Part shown: one piece after another, positions 28,397 to 37,778 of the stretch
Layout: the number at the start of each line of letters is the position of its first letter
Position numbering within the stretch: position 1 is the stretch's first letter
Assembly: GCA_963716135.1 (NCBI GenBank)
Contig: OY970289.1
Span: forward strand, 2,914,001 to 2,978,000
Length of the DNA stretch: 64,000 nucleotides
Direction of reading: 5' to 3'
Source: CAVRAW01 sp963716135
GTDB taxonomy: Bacteria > Planctomycetota > Planctomycetia > Pirellulales > JADZDJ01
Notes under the pieces: model-generated
Database searches by the model: none
What the model was told of the DNA's origin: nothing
What the model saw: only the letters and a program-made list of their open reading frames with translations
Translations under genes and position numbers: made by a program

Positions 28397-29392
28397 GTGG
28401 CTGAAGACTATTACCAAACTCTCGGTGTCAGCCGCAACGCTTCGCAGGCGGAAATCCAAAAGGCGTACCGCACCCTGGCGCGCAAGCTTCATCCCGACCT
28501 GAATCCCAACGACAAAACCGCCAAGGAAAAATTCCAAAAGCTGCAGTCCGCTTACGACGTGCTCAACGACCCCAGCAAGCGGGAACTGTACGATCGCTAC
28601 GGCAGCGCGTTCGAATCGGCCGCGGCCGCAGGCGCCCACCCCGGCGCCGGCCCGCACGGCGGACAAGCCTGGTACGGCCAGGCCGCGCCGGGTTTCGAAG
28701 AGATCGATCTCAACCAGTTCTTCGGCGAACGTTTCGGCGAGCAGGGGGGCGGCGGTGGAGGGTTCGCCGATCTGTTCAGCGGATTTCGCCGCGGCGCTCA
28801 GGCTCAATCCGGCACACGTAGCCGCCGCGGCCGCGCCGCCGAACAGCCCGGCAACGATCTGGCCAGCGACGTCGAAATTCCCTTTCGAACCGCCATCGAA
28901 GGGGGCAAGGTGGAAGTCGGCGTGCCGCGCGGCGCCGGCAAGGTCGATCACATCGAGGTGAAAATTCCCGCCGGTATCCCTGATGGCGGCAAAATCCGCC
29001 TCCGCGGTCAAGGCACGCCCGGCGTCGGTAAAGCGCCCGCCGGCGACCTGCTCATGACGATCCACGTCGCGCCGCATCCCTTTTTTCAGCGCCGCGGCAA
29101 CGATCTGATCGTCCGCGTGCCGATCACGCTTTCCGAAGCGGTCACCGGCGCCAAAGTCGACGTGCCCAGCCCCAGTGGCACCATCTCGCTGCGCATTCCG
29201 CCGCGCACCAACAGCGGCGTCAAACTTCGAGTGCGCGGCCATGGCATCAAACCGAAAAACGGTTCGGCGGGCGATCTATACGCGGAAGTGCAGATCGTGC
29301 TGCCGCCGGTCATCGACGACGCATCCGTCGAAGCCATCCGCAAACTCGACGAGCAACATCCCACCAACCCGCGCGGCGATTTGCGATGGTAA
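28397..29392 (+). CDS. DnaJ/CbpA-type co-chaperone
   Basis: 331 residues from a GTG at 28397. The J domain (1-65) has the HPD tripeptide at 32-34 (ARKLHPDLNPND) needed to stimulate DnaK ATPase. A Gly/Phe-rich linker (about 75-135) follows, with no Cys-rich zinc domain, so it is the type II (CbpA) form. Two C-terminal beta domains follow (FRTAIEGGKVEVGVPRGAGK and FFQRRGNDLIVRVPITLSEAV with IRLRGQG). Its stop overlaps the next gene's ATG. No dnaK or grpE is near. Confidence 0.92.
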   Translation: MAEDYYQTLGVSRNASQAEIQKAYRTLARKLHPDLNPNDKTAKEKFQKLQSAYDVLNDPSKRELYDRYGSAFESAAAAGAHPGAGPHGGQAWYGQAAPGFEEIDLNQFFGERFGEQGGGGGGFADLFSGFRRGAQAQSGTRSRRGRAAEQPGNDLASDVEIPFRTAIEGGKVEVGVPRGAGKVDHIEVKIPAGIPDGGKIRLRGQGTPGVGKAPAGDLLMTIHVAPHPFFQRRGNDLIVRVPITLSEAVTGAKVDVPSPSGTISLRIPPRTNSGVKLRVRGHGIKPKNGSAGDLYAEVQIVLPPVIDDASVEAIRKLDEQHPTNPRGDLRW

Positions 29393-29664
29393 CGTCGCTT
29401 CTCATTTTGTGCTGGTCCTCAGGCGTGGTGCTGGCCGCCGAGCAGGCGAAACCTTTGATCGAACGTTTGGATCCCCAAAGCCGCGCAGGGCTGTTGGCGG
29501 CGCTGGCCGGTCTGGTGGTGCTGGCGATCGGGTCGATGGTGGTTGTGTATTTGGGCGGTCGATATGTGAGACGCATTATTCGGCAGCGGCCTCCCGAGCG
29601 CCGCCGCGAACCCAGCGACTGGGATACTCTGCCAAAGAATTCCGGATCAAGGGAACACAGATAA
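29386..29664 (+). CDS. small membrane protein of unknown function
   Basis: 92 residues; its ATG overlaps the DnaJ stop (ATGGTAA), implying translational coupling. Signal-like N-terminus (MVTSLLILCWSSGVVLA), then ERLDPQSRAGLLAALAGLVVLAIGSMVVVYLGGRYVRRIIR, a membrane helix with a basic cytoplasmic edge. The last codons lie inside the CACAGATGAA repeat, so the native C-terminus may have been altered by that element. Confidence 0.65.
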   Translation: MVTSLLILCWSSGVVLAAEQAKPLIERLDPQSRAGLLAALAGLVVLAIGSMVVVYLGGRYVRRIIRQRPPERRREPSDWDTLPKNSGSREHR

Positions 29665-29797
29665 ACTCAGATGAAAGGGATGAACACAGATCAGACAGTC
29701 GAGTTCAAAAGCAGTAAGTTTGAGGCCCTTCAATAGAAATGATTTATGTTTTTTGGCTGAGTTCATCTGTGTTTATCTGTGTTCATCTGTGGCTTCT
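29650..29797. repeat. CACAGATGAA-type inverted repeat (copy 2)
   Basis: The left arm at about 29650-29690 (GGGAACACAGATAAACTCAG then ATGAAAGGGATGAACACAGA) is complementary to the right arm at 29759-29792 (TGAGTTCATCTGTGTTTATC then TGTGTTCATCTGTGG). The element overlaps the 3-prime end of the small membrane protein gene and lies just before rnpA. Confidence 0.75.
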
Positions 29798-29814
29798 AGA
29801 CATAGCTATTCCTT

Positions 29815-30234
29815 ATGCCTGAACGTAGCTTCCCCAAGGCGATCCGCTTGCTCTCGCGCGGCGATTTCCGCCGGGTGTACGAGCGACGATGCTGGCTGGG
29901 GGACGATCTCTTGCGGATGGCGGGCCGGCTCAGCCAGTCGTCTCACCCGAGGCTTGGACTTGCCGTCTCGCGTCAGGTAGGATCAGCGGTGGTGCGGAAT
30001 CGGTGGAAGCGGCTCATTCGCGAAGCATTCCGGCAGGCGCGGGCAGATCTCCCCCCGGGGCTCGATTTCATCGTTATCCCGCGCGGGTCCGGTAATCCGC
30101 AGTTGCAGCCGATCACCAAATCGTTGACGAACCTGACATGGCGCTTGGCGAAACGATTGAAGCGCGACCAATCGCAAGCCCGCCGCAATTCAATCCAAGA
30201 TCGCCGGAAGTCCGATCTGAACCCTGAACCCTGA
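29815..30234 (+). CDS. rnpA: ribonuclease P protein component
   Basis: 139 residues, slightly long because of a basic C-terminal tail. Protein cofactor that helps the RNase P RNA bind pre-tRNA. The family opening is SFPKAIRLLSRGDFRRVYE; the RNR motif is VVRNRWKRLIREAFR (about 60-74), followed by GLDFIVIPR. The usual neighbours rpmH, yidC and dnaA are absent, so this is a relocated rnpA. The ORF directly precedes the queD-like gene (11-base gap). Confidence 0.92.
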   Translation: MPERSFPKAIRLLSRGDFRRVYERRCWLGDDLLRMAGRLSQSSHPRLGLAVSRQVGSAVVRNRWKRLIREAFRQARADLPPGLDFIVIPRGSGNPQLQPITKSLTNLTWRLAKRLKRDQSQARRNSIQDRRKSDLNPEP

Positions 30235-30245
30235 ACCCTCCACGC

Positions 30246-30737
30246 ATGCCCGCCAACTACAATGTCCGCATCGCGAAAGAAGCCCTGGCGTTCAGCGCCG
30301 CGCACTTCATCACGCTGGAAAACAATGTCTGCGAACGCTTGCACGGGCACAATTACCTGGTGGCGGTCGACGTGTGCGGCCCCCTGAATGAAAACCAGTA
30401 CGTCATCGATTTCATCGCGCTGCGCGACGCGCTGGCCGACATCATCGCCGAGCTGGATCACCACATGCTCTTGCCCACCGAGCATCCGCGGTTGCGCGTG
30501 AAGTCAGATGAAAAATCGGTCGAGGCCACGTTCCAGGATCGCCGTTGGGTATTCCCTCTGAGCGATTGCATGCTCTTGCCGGTGGCCAATACGACCGCCG
30601 AAAAACTGGCGGAATATATCGGCCGACGCTTGCTCGATGAATTGGAGCGACGCCACGACACGCGCCCGCAACGGGTGCGCGTCGAAGTCGACGAATGCCT
30701 GGGGCAAATCGGCTCGTGCGAACTCGTCGGCCAATGA
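30246..30737 (+). CDS. queD: 6-carboxy/6-pyruvoyl-tetrahydropterin synthase family protein
   Basis: 163 residues. T-fold enzyme. Zinc His are H20 (FSAAHF), H33 and H35 (ERLHGHNY); the C29-x3-HGH pattern is the QueD-type catalytic arrangement, and D71-H72 (AELDHHML) is the proton-relay pair. It ends VEVDECLGQIGSCEL with the pterin-anchoring Glu. The likely reaction is dihydroneopterin triphosphate to 6-carboxytetrahydropterin for queuosine, but no queC/queE is near and a PTPS-like role cannot be excluded. There is an insertion (about 80-100) relative to compact family members. Confidence 0.85.
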   Translation: MPANYNVRIAKEALAFSAAHFITLENNVCERLHGHNYLVAVDVCGPLNENQYVIDFIALRDALADIIAELDHHMLLPTEHPRLRVKSDEKSVEATFQDRRWVFPLSDCMLLPVANTTAEKLAEYIGRRLLDELERRHDTRPQRVRVEVDECLGQIGSCELVGQ

Positions 30738-30860
30738 CGCCGCCCACGGTGCGCCGCAATCGGTTCAAGTCTCTCGCCTGCACCGCCGATAAGCCTCACC
30801 GAAGCCCGTGGCTTGCAGCCCATTGGCTTGCCGTGCTTACGGCGCCTATCTTTTTCACGG

Positions 30861-31376
30861 ATGAAATCGCTCAACATGGCCAACTCTACGAACCTGCGCA
30901 AAGCCGCTATCTTGCTAGCAAGCCTGCCCGCCGACGAAGCAGAAAAACTATTGGCGCGGTTCGAATCCGGCCAGGTCCAAGCGCTCACCGCCGAGCTGAT
31001 TCGCCTGGGCGGCGTGGAAAAAAACGAGGAACGGGCCATCTGCCAGGAATTCGCCGCGGCAGTTAGCCCCGCATCACAGCGCGACCACTGGAGTTCGTTG
31101 CCGCCGTTTAGCTTCCTGCGGCATTTCGATCACCAGGCGCTGGCGAAATTGCTGAAGCACGAGCATCCGCAAACCGCTTCGCTTATCGTCTCGTATCTTC
31201 CGCGCGCCGCCGCCGTGCAATTCATCGCCGATTTGCCCCCCGAGCAACAGGCGGATTTGATCCACCGCGTTTCGACGCTCGGCTACGTCGATCGCCAGAT
31301 CGTCAGCGAGGTCGAAATCGGCCTTCAATCGCGCCTGGTCAAATCGCTCTATCCCGCAGCCGCCAAAGCTGCCTAG
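30861..31376 (+). CDS. FliG-like protein lacking the C-terminal torque domain
   Basis: 171 residues from the ATG at 30861; an ATG at 30876 is an alternative (166). N-domain-like start STNLRKAAILLASLPADEAEKLL, then a FliG middle-domain signature LAKLLKHEHPQTASLIVSYLPRAAAVQFIADLPPEQQADLIHRVSTLGYVDRQIVSEVE. A full FliG is about 330 residues and continues into the charged C-domain that meets MotA; here a normal stop follows and the intergenic DNA shows no remnant. No flagellar genes surround it. Confidence 0.75.
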   Translation: MKSLNMANSTNLRKAAILLASLPADEAEKLLARFESGQVQALTAELIRLGGVEKNEERAICQEFAAAVSPASQRDHWSSLPPFSFLRHFDHQALAKLLKHEHPQTASLIVSYLPRAAAVQFIADLPPEQQADLIHRVSTLGYVDRQIVSEVEIGLQSRLVKSLYPAAAKAA

Positions 31377-31389
31377 CGGCCGGCAGACT

Positions 31390-31430
31390 TTTCTGCATTC
31401 TGCCTTCTGCCTTCTGCATTCTGCATTTCC
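31390..31430. repeat. TTCTGCATTCTGC tandem tract
   Basis: Five near-identical 7-base units (TTCTGCA/TTCTGCC) in the 98-base gap before mutS. It is related to the tract upstream of the cyclase gene at 12698-12797. Confidence 0.7.
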
Positions 31431-31474
31431 CCCGTCTACCGCCTGCCGTTTTCCTGTGTTACCATGCACGCGCC

Positions 31475-34103
31475 ATGGCAGACACTCCCATGATGCGGCA
31501 GTATCAAGAAGCCAAGACGGCTTGCCCGGACGCACTTCTTTTGTTCCGGATGGGCGATTTCTACGAGCTGTTTTTCGACGACGCGCGCACCGCCGCGCGC
31601 CTGTTGGGCCTGGCGCTCACCAGCCGCGACAAAAGCGAAAACGCCATTCCCATGGCCGGTTTTCCCCACCACCAGTTGGAAAGCTATCTCCGAAAACTCG
31701 TGTCGCTTGGCATGCGGGTGGCCATCTGCGAACAGGTGGAAGACCCGCGCCAGGCCAAGGGATTGGTCAAGCGCGACGTCACGCGCGTCGTCACCCCCGG
31801 CACACTGACCGACGACGCGCTGCTGGATCCGCGCGAAAGCAATTATCTGGCCGCGGTCGTGATGAGTTCGGAAAGCGACGATTCCGCCGGACTGGCCTGG
31901 GTCGAACTCTCCACCGGCCGATTCCACGCGGCGGTGTTTCCGCGATCACAACTGGCCGACCAGTTGGCCCGCATCGGCCCGGCCGAATGCCTGGTCGACG
32001 AGCAAGCGCCAACCGGCTTCCTGGGAAAATTACTCGTGACGAAGCGCCCGACCTGGGCCTTCTCCTTGGCCACCGCCACGCAAACCTTATCCAAGCACTT
32101 CGGCACGGCCACGCTCGAAGGCTTCGGTTTCGACGAAGCTTTCGATGCCCCGGCGCTGCGAGCCGCCGGCGCCGTTCTCGATTATCTCGCCGAAACACAG
32201 AAGTCCTCGCTGGCACATCTCGATCGGCTCTTGCCGTATCACACTGGCTCGACTTTGGAAATCGACGAATCGACGCGCCGCAGCCTGGAGATCTCCCAGA
32301 CACTGCGCGAAGGCCGGCGCGATGGATCGCTGCTGTCGATCTTGGACCGCACGCAAACCGCGATGGGCTCGCGGCTGTTGGCCGATTGGGTGGCCAATCC
32401 ACTGGCTAAACTGGCCGCGATCGAAGATCGCCTGGACGCGGTGGCCGAACTCGTCGCCGACAGCCGCACCTGCGACGACCTGCGCGACAAGCTCCGCGGC
32501 ATCTACGACATGCAGCGATTGCTCGCGCGCATCGCCACCGGCCGCGCCAGCCCGCGCGACCTGGCGCATGTCGGCCACACGCTGGCCGCGCTGCCGGCAG
32601 TCAAAGCGAAAATAACCGGCCGCAAAAGCGCGCTGCTGTCGCGATTGGAAGGCGAACTCGATCTGTGTCCCGAAATCCGCGCACCTGGAATCGGCCCTGG
32701 TGGAAGATTGCCCGCTGCAAAGCCGCGAAGGGGGCATCATTCGCCCCGGCCACAGCGGCGAATTGGACGCCCTGCGCGAATTGGCCGCTGGCGGCAAGCA
32801 ATGGATCGCCCGCTACCAGGCCGAGGAAGCCGCCCGCAGCGGCATCCCCACGCTCAAAGTCGGCTTCAACAAAGTCTTCGGCTACTACATCGAAGTCACC
32901 CACACGCACGGCCACAAAATCCCCGACAACTACATTCGCAAGCAAACGGTCAAAAACGCCGAGCGCTATATCACCCCGGAATTGAAAGAATACGAAGAAA
33001 AAGTGCTCACTGCCGATGAGCGCTCCAAGGAATTAGAGTACCAACTGTTCATCGAATTACGCGAGTTTGTCGCCGCTCAAGTGCGCCGGCTGCAAGCCAC
33101 CGCCGCGGCGCTTGCGCAGCTCGACGTTCTGGCGTCCTTGGCCGATTTGGCGCGTGCGCGAAACTATTGCCGGCCCAAATTGATCGACGAACCGACGCTG
33201 GCGATTCTCGACGGCCGCCATCCGGTGCTCGATGCGCTCATGACCGAAGGCTCGTTCGTCCCCAACGATTGCACCGCCTCCCCCGACGAGGGACTGATTC
33301 TGCTGATCACCGGCCCGAACATGGCCGGCAAAAGCACCTACATCCGCCAGGTGGCGCTGCTCAACTTGATGGCGCAAATCGGCAGTTTCGTTCCTGCGCG
33401 TGAAGCCACGCTCGGCCTGGCCGATCGCATCTTTGCCCGCGTCGGCGCCAGCGACGAACTCAGCCGCGGCCAAAGCACCTTCATGGTCGAGATGACCGAA
33501 ACGGCGCGCATCCTGAACACCGCCACGCCGCGCAGTCTGGTCATCCTGGATGAAATCGGCCGGGGAACCAGCACCTACGACGGGGTGTCGCTCGCCTGGG
33601 CAGTCGTTGAATATCTGCACGACCACATCGGCTGCCGGACGTTGTTTGCCACGCACTATCACGAACTGACCGATCTGGCGAAGACACTCTCCAGCGTGCG
33701 GAACCTGAACGTGGCTGTGCGCGAATGGGAAGATCAAGTCGTGTTCCTGCACAAAATCGTCGACGGCGCCGCCGACAAAAGCTACGGCATTCATGTCGCT
33801 CGCCTGGCCGGCGTGCCGCAAGAAGTGAATCAGCGTGCCAAACAGATTCTTGCGCAACTAGAGCAGGAACATCTGGACGACCAAGGCCGACCCAAGATCG
33901 GCCGCCGCAGCAAGTCGCGATCTGTCGGCGATTTGCAACTCACCCTCTTCGCCGCCGAGCCGCATCCGATCGTCGAGAAACTCCGCGCCCTGGATATCAA
34001 TACGCTTTCGCCGCTGGCCGCGCACCAACTCTTGCACCAGTGGCAGACCGAGTTGAACGGTCAGGATACGTCGAAATCACGCGCGGCCCCTGCGCCGAAG
34101 TGA
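31475..34103 (+). CDS. mutS: DNA mismatch repair protein MutS
   Basis: About 877 residues after repair. Mismatch-binding domain I starts with MMRQYQEAKTACPDALLLFRMGDFYELFFDDA, holding the Phe-x-Glu wedge (DFYE). The core and clamp include SLLSILDRTQTAMGSRLLADWV. The ABC ATPase has Walker A LLITGPNMAGKSTYIRQVA, the signature near ELSRGQSTFMVEMTE, Walker B SLVILDEIGRGTSTYDG and the His switch LFATHYHELTDL. A frame break near 32684 (after CPEIRA) splits two ORFs; the next frame resumes LESALVEDCPLQSREGG. A lost dinucleotide, or one extra base, explains it. Confidence 0.95.
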
Positions 34104-34119
34104 AACTCGCCGAAATCCG

Positions 34120-35668
34120 CTAAGAATCCTTGCGGAACCGGCCCCAGTCGATGCGCAGCTTGCGCATGCGTGCCCGCAGCGTGTGCGGATTGATCCCCAG
34201 TAGCTTCGCCGCACCGCGCCCCCCTTCAATGCGCCCGTTGGTGCGCTCCAGCGCCGTCTCTATGTGCCGCTTCATCGCGGCGCTCAGTGTCTCGAGAGGC
34301 TCTCTTGCTGCGCTTGCGGGCGTCTTTTTTCCCGTGGACGGGGCAACGGAGATCGCGCCGATCGCCGTGGCGACCTCCAAGCGTTTGCCATCCCCCAACA
34401 GCGCCGCGCGCTCGATCACCGCGGCCAATTCGCGCACGTTGCCCGGCCACGGGTAGGCCGCCAGCAAGTTGATGTCGTCGGGCGTCGGCGTGCGCGCGGC
34501 AACCCGAAGCGTTTGGCCGCGCAGGCGCAAAATGGGTCGCCAATGCCGCGATGTCCTCGGGACGATCGCGCAGCGGCGGTAGCTCGATGGGAAACACCGC
34601 CAGCCGATACCACAGATCCTCACGAAACGTTCCCTCGCCAACCATCGCCTGCAGGTTGCGATGTGTGGCGGCCACCACGCGCACGTTGACGTGCATCTGC
34701 CGCTCGCCCCCCACCCGCTCAAACGTGCCGTCTTGCAGAATCCGCAGCAAGCGGACTTGCGCCGCCGGCGGCAGCTCGCCGCACTCGTCCAAGAACAATG
34801 TGCCGCGATCCGCTCGCTCGAACCATCCTTTGCGCAGCGCCGTGGCGCCAGTAAAGCTGCCCCGCTCGTGTCCGAACAATTCCGAATCGACCAGTTCCGG
34901 CGGCAATGCCCCGCAATTGACGCGCAAAAACGGCCCGCCCGCGCGCCGCGACTGATTGTGAATCGCCCGCGCCACCACTTCCTTGCCCGAACCCGTCTCG
35001 CCGAGAATCAGCACGGGAATATCCGCCCGGGCCACGATGCTCACGCGGTCCATCACCGGCCGCAATCCTGTTTCCGCGCCCACGATCGCATCGCTCAAAT
35101 CGTTGCGGCCGAGTTTAGTGAGCAGCGACCGGTTTTCGGCTTCCACCTTTTCGCGCAGCGCCATCAGCTCGTGCAGCCGGCGATCGTTCTCCAGCGCCAC
35201 CGCAAATGGCTCCAAAAGCACCTTGAGCAGTTTCTCATGCTCGGCCTTGAACGACTGCGGGGGTGCGGCAATCGTGATCAACACTCCCGGCGCACCGTCT
35301 TGAATCCGCAGCGGACCTGCCAGCACGTCGCCCGTGACTCCCTCAGGCACAAGTCCCGGCAAGCGTTTTCGCAACGCCGTTACCTTCTCATGCACGATTT
35401 CGCCGCGCAAGCACCACTGCAGCAATCGGTCGATGTCTTCCGGCGAGCATTCGCTGCGCAGTCTTGCGCCGGGGCGGCTGTGGTCGCGGGCCGATGCCGC
35501 CACGGTATCGACGGTGCCGCGCTCCAAGTCGATCACCCGCAGCGCCAATTGATCCACCGGCAGATGGCGCACGATTAGCGGAGTGATCAGGTCGGTGGCC
35601 TCAGCAATTTCGATGTGCCGGCAGGCTTCCCGCCAAACGTCCAACAATAAGCGGCTGTGCTGTTCCAT
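34120..35668 (-). CDS. sigma-54-dependent transcriptional activator with GAF domain
   Basis: About 515 residues after repair. The N-terminal 180 residues are a GAF-like sensory domain. The AAA+ domain has Walker A LILGETGSGKEVVARAIHN, the sigma-54 contact loop HERGSFTGATALRKGW (GSFTGA for GAFTGA), Walker B GTLFLDECGELPPAAQ and FREDLWYRLAVFPIELPPLRDRPEDI. A Fis-type HTH ends it (GRGAAKLLGINPHTLRARMRKL). Two one-base losses near 34518 and 34497 break the frame between LATHFAP and DDINLLAAYPWPGNVREL; the middle reads AKRFGLP in the third frame. It is divergent from the sulfate operon, whose promoter is of the -24/-12 type, so it is the prime candidate regulator. Confidence 0.9.
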
Positions 35669-35691
35669 GGAAAAAGGGACGAGTTGTTGGA

Positions 35692-35785
35692 CCGTGATAT
35701 ATAGCGGATTATACCCGTCGTATTAGATGGATGTCCAGCTAATGTGATGGTTGATGGCATTATTGATCGCGTATCCGTGATATAT
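35692..35785. promoter_or_regulatory. direct repeat CCGTGATATAT, candidate activator-binding sites
   Basis: Two identical 11-base copies at 35692-35702 and 35775-35785, 83 bases apart (about eight helical turns), between the sigma-54 activator gene and the sbp promoter. Relative to the predicted sbp start (about 35850) they sit near -158 and -75, the range used by enhancer-binding proteins. Binding is inference. Confidence 0.45.
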
Positions 35786-35823
35786 TCACACAATTTGCCC
35801 TGGAATTGGCCGGTTTTGCCTCC

Positions 35824-35838
35824 TGGCACAGGGTGTGC
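35824..35838 (+). promoter_or_regulatory. sigma-54 (-24/-12) promoter of the sulfate operon
   Basis: TGGCACAGGGTGTGC: a perfect -24 TGGCAC and a TGC -12 element, with GG and GC separated by exactly 10 bases. It lies 60 bases before the sbp ATG, beside a divergent sigma-54 activator gene. Confidence 0.7.
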
Positions 35839-35897
35839 GATAGGTCACTGCGTCCTTCCGATTATCTTCCTCCGTCTAACCAGGGATCGGTTTCGCC

Positions 35898-36921
35898 ATG
35901 AATCCTCTTCGTCGGCTCGCTTTTGTATCGTTCGCGGTGGGCGCTACAGCGTTTGCCGCAGTCGCACCGCGCAATGCCGCGGCGTCAGACAGTTCTCCGA
36001 TTGAGCTGTTGAACGTCTCCTGCGATCCCACTCGCGAATTGTGGCAGGCCCTTAATCAACAGTTTTCCGAGCAGTACCAACAGCAAACCGGCCGGAAGGT
36101 CACGATCAGGCAATCGCACGGCGGTTCATCCAGCCAGGCCCGCGCCGTCAACGACGGATTGGAAGCCGACATTGTCAGCCTTGCCATGTGGCCGGATACC
36201 GATCTGATTCGCCGCAGCGGACTGATCGCCGAAGGTTGGGAAAACCGGCTGCCGGAGAGATCGCTCCCCTACTATTCGACGATCGTGTTCGTCGTCCGCA
36301 AAGGCAATCCGAAAGACATTCACGACTGGCCCGACATCGTCAAGCCGGGCGTGCAGATTATCACCCCGAATCCGAAAACCTCCGGCAACGGCAAGCTGAG
36401 CTTCCTGGCGGCTTGGGGCTCGGTTGTCACGCGCGGCGGCACCGAAGAACAAGCCAAGCAGGTCGTGACCAGGCTGTATCGGCAGACACCCGTGCTCGAT
36501 ACCGCGGCGCGCGGCCACGCTCACGTTCTCGAAAAAGCAGATCGGCGACGTGCATCTCACCTGGGAAAACGAGGCCCAACAGGAAGTGCAGGAGTCGGGC
36601 GGCGCGCTGGAAATCGTCTATCCGCCCGTCAGCATTCGCGCCGAACCGCACGTCGCCTGGGTCGATGAAAACGTGAAGCGCCATGGCACCGAAGCGGTCG
36701 CCAAGGCGTTGTTGGAATTTTTGTACACTCCCGAGGCCCAAGCCACGATCGCCAAAAATTTTTATCGCCCCAATGCCCCGGCAGAGCGCGAAAAGTTCGC
36801 TGCCGCTTTTCCCCAATTGAAACTGTTCGAAATCACTGACGTGGCCCAGGGATGGGACGAGGCGAACGCGCGGTTCTTCAACGACGGCGCATTTTTCGAC
36901 CAGATCTTTGTGAATCACTAA
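35898..36921 (+). CDS. sbp: periplasmic sulfate-binding protein
   Basis: About 341 residues after repair. Signal peptide MNPLRRLAFVSFAVGATAFAAV to about residue 30. The mature start SPIELLNVSCDPTRELWQALNQQFSEQY and IRQSHGGSSSQARAVNDGLEADIVSLAMW are the Sbp/CysP signatures. It ends in the typical LKLFEITDVAQGWDEANARFFNDGAFFDQI. A one-base loss near 36513 breaks the frame after DTAARG; the next frame gives TLTFSKKQIGDVHLTWENEA. It delivers sulfate (or thiosulfate) to the permease encoded next. Confidence 0.93.
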
Positions 36922-36965
36922 CGATCAACGAAGTCGCAATTGAAACTCAACGGATTGAGTTCGCC

Positions 36966-37778
36966 ATGAAACGCACGCTTCCAGGCTACCGCACGACATT
37001 GGCCGTCACGCTGATTTACCTCAGCGTGTTGCTGGTGATTCCGCTGGCGGCGTGCATTGTCAAGGCGGCGCAACTGGGCCCGGCGGCATTTTGGGCCGCG
37101 GTCTGGACGCCGCGTGCGCGCTCCGCTTATCTGCTCACCTTCGGCGCCAGTTTCACCGCCGCCGCGATCACGTCGTTATTTGGTTTGCTGATCGCCTGGG
37201 TGCTGGTGCGTTACGAGTGGCCGCTGAAGCGCGTGGTCGATTCGCTCGTGGACCTGCCGCTGGCGCTGCCGACTGCGGTTGCCGGCCTGGCTTACTCGGC
37301 GCTGTACGTGCAAAACGGTTGGTTCGGCCGCTTCCTCGTGCCGCTGGGAATTTACGGCACCTACTCGCGGCTGGGCATTGTGCTGGTGCTCACCTTCATC
37401 GGGCTGCCGTTTGCGGTGCGCGCCGTGCAGCCGGTGTTGGAAAGCTTGGAAGTCGATGCGGAAGAAGCCGCCATGCTCCTGGGCGCCAACCGATGGCAAA
37501 CGTTTTGGCGAGTGATTCTGCCGACGCTTTCGCCGGCCATCATCACCGGCTTTGCGTTGTCGCTGGCGCGCTCGATCGGCGAATACGGCTCCGTGGTGTT
37601 TGTCTCCAGCAACATTCAAAACCAGACCGAAATCGCCCCGATGCTAATCGTCTCGAAGCTGGAAGAAAACTCGTACGCCGAGGCCACCGCCATCGCCGTC
37701 GTGCTGTTGGCAATGTCATTTGCCATGTTGGCCGTGATTAATGTGCTGGAGCGCAGGAGCCGCCGGTTCTATGCCTAG
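36966..37778 (+). CDS. cysT: sulfate ABC transporter permease CysT
   Basis: 270 residues from the ATG at 36966. Six predicted membrane segments; the permease loop facing the ATPase reads LESLEVDAEEAAMLLGANRWQTFWRVILPTLSPAIITG, the EAA motif. Other landmarks are VDLPLALPTAVAGLAYSALYV and ARSIGEYGSVVFVSSN, typical of CysT/CysU. Its last codons overlap the cysW start. Confidence 0.95.
   Translation: MKRTLPGYRTTLAVTLIYLSVLLVIPLAACIVKAAQLGPAAFWAAVWTPRARSAYLLTFGASFTAAAITSLFGLLIAWVLVRYEWPLKRVVDSLVDLPLALPTAVAGLAYSALYVQNGWFGRFLVPLGIYGTYSRLGIVLVLTFIGLPFAVRAVQPVLESLEVDAEEAAMLLGANRWQTFWRVILPTLSPAIITGFALSLARSIGEYGSVVFVSSNIQNQTEIAPMLIVSKLEENSYAEATAIAVVLLAMSFAMLAVINVLERRSRRFYA

Noticed and set aside
28334..29242. 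302-codon minus-strand frame
   Set aside because: Shadow of the dnaJ-type gene.
30801..30840. fourth copy of the AAGCCC palindrome before the FliG-like gene
   Set aside because: GAAGCCCGTGGCTTGCAGCC resembles one arm, but the second arm does not pair well enough to count it.
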